A stretch of 9,054 nucleotides of DNA from JBFXAM01 sp050184295 (GTDB lineage: Bacteria > Planctomycetota > Phycisphaerae > UBA1845 > Fen-1342). Numbering within the stretch: position 1 is the first letter of the stretch; every line of letters starts with the position of its first letter. Below, in pieces: positions 7,201-9,054 of this stretch. Both the position numbers and the translations under genes were made by a program. The DNA is taken from assembly GCA_050184295.1 (NCBI GenBank), contig JBFXAM010000154.1, positions 1-9,054 of the forward strand, read 5' to 3'. The notes below the pieces were generated by a model. It saw only the letters and a program-made list of their open reading frames with translations. It was not told the origin of the DNA and ran no database searches.

Positions 7201-8254
7201 TCATCGTGATCCAGTCGAGGTCGCCGCGCAGGGTGCGCTGCAACGCGCCGGTGTCGACGCGCCGCGCGCGGGCGAGGTCGGCCGGCGCGGGTGTAGCGGC
7301 GGGCGACGGGTTACCACCGGCGCCCGGTCTGGCGGCGTCGGAAGCGGTCGGCCCCGGGGGCGCCGCGTGAAGCGCGGCGGAGCGCAGCGGCGTGCGCGGG
7401 CGGTAGATGGTGCTCAGGCGCGCGCTGGGCTTGGGCGGTTCGGTCTGGCGGATGCGGTGCATCATGGCCTCGAACCCGCCGCTGCGCAGCTCCTCGCGAT
7501 CAAAGGGGAGCACGCCGACCAGCAGCTCGTAGAGCACGACGCCGAGCGAGTAGATATCGCTGCGGGTGTCGACGTCCAGGCCGCCGACGCCGGCCTGTTC
7601 GGGGCTCATGTAGTCGGGCGTGCCGATGAACTGGTTCATCTCGGTCTGCACGCTCTCGGCGCCCAGGCGCCGGTCGGTGGCCTTGGCGACCCCGAAGTCG
7701 ATGATCTTGGGAACCGGTCGGCCGTCGTGGAGACTGACGAGGATGTTGGAGGGCTTGATGTCGCGATGGATGACGCCCTTCAGGTGGGCGTGCTGGATCG
7801 CGTGGCAGACTTCGATGAAAAGCGCGAGGCGCTCGGGGATCGCCAGCCGCTGTGCGTCGCAGAACGCGTTGACGGGCACACCGGGGACGAGCTCCATCAC
7901 GAAGTAGGGTCGTCCGGCCGGGGTGGCGCCGGCGTCATAGACGCGCGCGATGTGCGGATGATCCATCAACGCGAGGGCCTGGCGTTCGGCCTCGAAGCGG
8001 GCCACGACCTGGCGCGTATCCATGCCCGCCTTGAGAATCTTCAGGGCCACGCGGCGCTGGACCGGCTGCTCCTGCTCCGCGACGTAGACCGTTCCGAAGC
8101 CGCCTTCGCCGAGCTTCTCGACAAGCCGGTACGGGCCGATGCGCAACGGCAGCGCGTCGTCGCCGGCGGCGGGCGCGCCCGCTCCGGTCGCGAGCGTCGC
8201 GTCGGCGCCGGTGAGACCGCGGGAGGTGGAAACCTGCGTGTCATCGGCAGACAT
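4205..8254 (-). CDS. Membrane Ser/Thr protein kinase (Hanks type) with WD40 repeats and TPR-like tail
   Basis: The 1349-residue protein starts with a PknB-like kinase domain (about 38-375). It has the Gly-rich loop LGEGGFGTV (48-56), ATP-binding Lys72 in VALK, Glu90 as likely helix-C partner, HRDIKPSN (163-170, catalytic D165), DFG (186-188) and MSPE (216-219), so it should be active. A Pro/Ala-rich insert (about 284-331) interrupts the C-lobe before LRGDLDWITMKA. One membrane helix spans about 401-423, putting the kinase in the cytoplasm and the C-terminal part across the membrane. A charged, probably coiled-coil segment (426-466) and GWEWRHL (499-505) follow. Residues 510-1120 hold about 14 WD40-type blade ends (W/F/Y/L-D, such as RVWD at 814-817 and RIWD at 866-869), enough for two seven-bladed propellers. 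Residues 1185-1315 are TPR-like, then a Pro/Ala tail. The architecture is typical of planctomycetes. The ATG at 8254 lacks a good Shine-Dalgarno; GTG codons 6 and 9 bases upstream are alternatives. The substrate is unknown. Confidence 0.95.
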   Translation of the reverse strand: MSADDTQVSTSRGLTGADATLATGAGAPAAGDDALPLRIGPYRLVEKLGEGGFGTVYVAEQEQPVQRRVALKILKAGMDTRQVVARFEAERQALALMDHPHIARVYDAGATPAGRPYFVMELVPGVPVNAFCDAQRLAIPERLALFIEVCHAIQHAHLKGVIHRDIKPSNILVSLHDGRPVPKIIDFGVAKATDRRLGAESVQTEMNQFIGTPDYMSPEQAGVGGLDVDTRSDIYSLGVVLYELLVGVLPFDREELRSGGFEAMMHRIRQTEPPKPSARLSTIYRPRTPLRSAALHAAPPGPTASDAARPGAGGNPSPAATPAPADLARARRVDTGALQRTLRGDLDWITMKAIDKDRTRRYETANGLALDVQRYLNNEPVLAGPPGVGYKLAKFARRNRGLFIGAALVTTALFAGLALATVGFVRASADRDRARHAEQLAGDRLRETIAARDAETAARLEAQRQSYVANVSAADACLRTRAVGEARRRLEMCEETLRGWEWRHLWLRTDSSLATLRGATDPAIQAAFAPEQNAVVALDRDAGFTRWDLATGAVVQQTQPPDNAVSVMVASPDATRAVVVPADDRAADGPIRAREFLLWDAPAGAALASLAVEGRPRGPLTFAFSGDSATLLLRDESAYSFFDARRGTLLRRLTPAWTTPSTLVRTLFARPSSIALSADASRIAEVTSAGILIRDGLTGSVLQTVRNMRDRYIHPLFSPDATRLVAVVSRTQLTRVFDVATAEPLFAFSEPGLLRGGIALSPDGALLALGASLYDLASGQLYAGIGGHEGKPVAQAFDACDGRVLNVGWDGVIRVWDPEFTSGTRSLSAEAVRGVAFSPDGRRAVTIAGGARSFAVDDEDAPGSVRIWDLRSGELRHGLRALGDAPFDVRWSPAGNLLAIAYGEIIGGRVVLVDPDRGERVAHIAEPGPRRIAFDPTGGRLAIAATRTPLSIWDVATRQRVWAHPASDARAFVHGVEFSPDGRTLAVNRWARIELLDAETGETLRSGPRVQAVSALAYSPDGRLLATSAGGGDVLLLDARLLTPTRTLFGRGGVVQRFQFTPDGRRLIAQTEDALAIWDTANGELVYAPTIDGLSTFEISPDGARLLVGAARGATLWETQPAREMNAAWYAHAATRRQAQPLVDRLLDELVLPEDVQQRLREDTTLPGDVRQLALRLAELRSPDPAQLNQRAWRIVRDPGADAKEYQRAVQYAQAALRHAPERELGYWLNTLGAAQYRVGDYEAAIETFARSDNLNQTRHEGGHPADIAFTAMALHQLDRSAEARALLPRLRALTQTRRWIRDAESQNLLREVEDLLAVSDAADTAPAEPAPSADTPPPAAAPRAPGDD

Positions 8255-8286
8255 CGCCACCACGCTACTTCGGCGCGGCGCGGCGA

Positions 8287-9054
8287 TCAATCCGGGAGCG
8301 GGGCGGCGGCGGGCGCGACGGTGGCGGCAATCACGGACGTAATTGTGCGGATCAGCGTGGCGCGGTCGATCGGCTTGGTGGCGTATTCGGTGCAGCCGGC
8401 CGCGAGGCAGCGCTCCCGATCGGTCGACATCGCGTGTGCGGTGAGCGCGACAATCGGGCCGGCGTAGCCCGCCCGCCGCAGGGCCGCGGTGGCGCCGTAG
8501 CCGTCGAGCACCGGCATTTGCATGTCCATCAGGATGAGGTCGAACGCGTGGTGATCGGCGAGCGCGGCGTCGTACGCGCGCTGACCGTCCTCGACGCTGA
8601 CAACGCTTGCGCCGGCGCGCTGTAGAACGCGCGAAATGAGCCGGCGATTGTCCGGGCCGTCTTCGGCGAGCAGGATCCTCAGCCCGGCCAGTGGGTTCGG
8701 CCCGCTCGCCGGTGTCGCGGCGCTCGGCGGCGGAAAACCAGTCGCCGCGTCCGCGTCGGCGGGCACGTGCGGTTCGCCGTCCGGGCGCGCGCGCAGCGCA
8801 ACCTGGTCTTCGCACGCGACCGCCGGAATCGCGACCCGAAACGTGCTGCCGGCGCCAACGCGACTCTCGACGGTAATGTCGCCGCCGAGCGCGCGCGCGA
8901 GTCGCCGGCTGATGCACAGCCCGAGTCCCGTGCCCCCGTGACGCCGCACGGTCGAAGAGTCGGCCTGCGAGAATGGCTGAAAGAGACGCTCGATCACGTC
9001 GGGCTCGATTCCGGGCCCCGTGTCGGCGACGTCGCACTCGCACATCGCGCCCGC
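8287..9054 (-). CDS. Hybrid histidine kinase, C-terminal part (ATPase plus receiver domain); N-terminus outside the window
   Basis: The frame enters from the right edge and gives 255 visible residues. The first part is the end of a HATPase_c domain: the G1 box DTGPGI (residues 11-16 counted from the edge), the F box LFQPFSQAD (24-32) and the G2 box GGTGLGLCI (40-48). A Pro/Ala-rich linker (about 83-122) leads to a receiver domain (about 125-243) with the acidic pair E131-D132, phospho-acceptor D177 in LMDMQMP, T205 and K227 in TKPID. All key receiver residues are present, so phosphorelay should work. The sensor part, the phosphorylated His box and the N box lie outside the window. No HPt domain follows; the protein ends shortly after the receiver. 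The gap to the Ser/Thr kinase start is 32 bases, suggesting one transcript. The output partner and stimulus are unknown. Confidence 0.95.
   Translation of the reverse strand, partial: AGAMCECDVADTGPGIEPDVIERLFQPFSQADSSTVRRHGGTGLGLCISRRLARALGGDITVESRVGAGSTFRVAIPAVACEDQVALRARPDGEPHVPADADAATGFPPPSAATPASGPNPLAGLRILLAEDGPDNRRLISRVLQRAGASVVSVEDGQRAYDAALADHHAFDLILMDMQMPVLDGYGATAALRRAGYAGPIVALTAHAMSTDRERCLAAGCTEYATKPIDRATLIRTITSVIAATVAPAAAPLPD

Noticed and set aside
5486..8467. A 993-codon open frame on the plus strand, antisense to the Ser/Thr kinase
   Set aside because: Its product is Arg/Gly/Ala/Val rich with no recognisable domain, and the minus strand encodes an unmistakable kinase with WD40 repeats over the same bases. 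Long antisense frames are expected from high-GC codon use.
8255..9043. A 263-codon N-terminal extension of the kinase frame
   Set aside because: The extension is Arg-rich low-complexity sequence and overlaps, in another frame, the well-supported hybrid histidine kinase. The ATG at 8254 is the sensible start.

Overview
The window is high-GC bacterial DNA and most likely comes from a member of the Planctomycetota, perhaps a Phycisphaerae-like lineage. This rests on gene content only. The main clue is a very large Hanks-type Ser/Thr kinase fused through one membrane helix to WD40 repeats and a C-terminal TPR-like tail, including the GWEWRHL juxtamembrane motif typical of planctomycete kinases. 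A large secreted protein built of M23, PPC, cysteine-rich repeat and HYR modules fits the same picture. No tRNA, rRNA, CRISPR array, insertion sequence or phage gene was seen.

Layout from left to right. (1) Positions 1-2668, minus strand: the first 889 codons of a large exported protein, cut by the left window edge. It has a signal peptide, an M23/LytM metallopeptidase domain with its zinc and catalytic residues, a PPC domain, two homologous ~117-residue cysteine repeats and a HYR domain. (2) Positions 2669-2940: a 272-base divergent intergenic region with an AT-richer core and a good ribosome binding site for each flanking gene. (3) Positions 2941-4128, plus strand: a lipoprotein that looks like a TIM-barrel putative glycoside hydrolase. 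(4) Positions 4129-4204: a short convergent gap with a weak hairpin. (5) Positions 4205-8254, minus strand: the 1349-residue membrane kinase. (6) Positions 8287-9054, minus strand: the C-terminal end of a hybrid histidine kinase (ATPase plus receiver domain), cut by the right edge and 32 bases upstream of the Ser/Thr kinase.

The window therefore holds two functional groups. One is an envelope pair, the exported M23/HYR protein and the lipoprotein, transcribed divergently from a shared intergenic region. The other is a signalling pair, hybrid histidine kinase then Ser/Thr kinase, probably one transcript. Nothing in the sequence shows that the two groups act together. The window does not display an obvious new defence or mobile system. 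The most interesting points are the modular exported peptidase with its tandem cysteine repeats, and the tight pairing of a two-component protein with a Hanks-type kinase.
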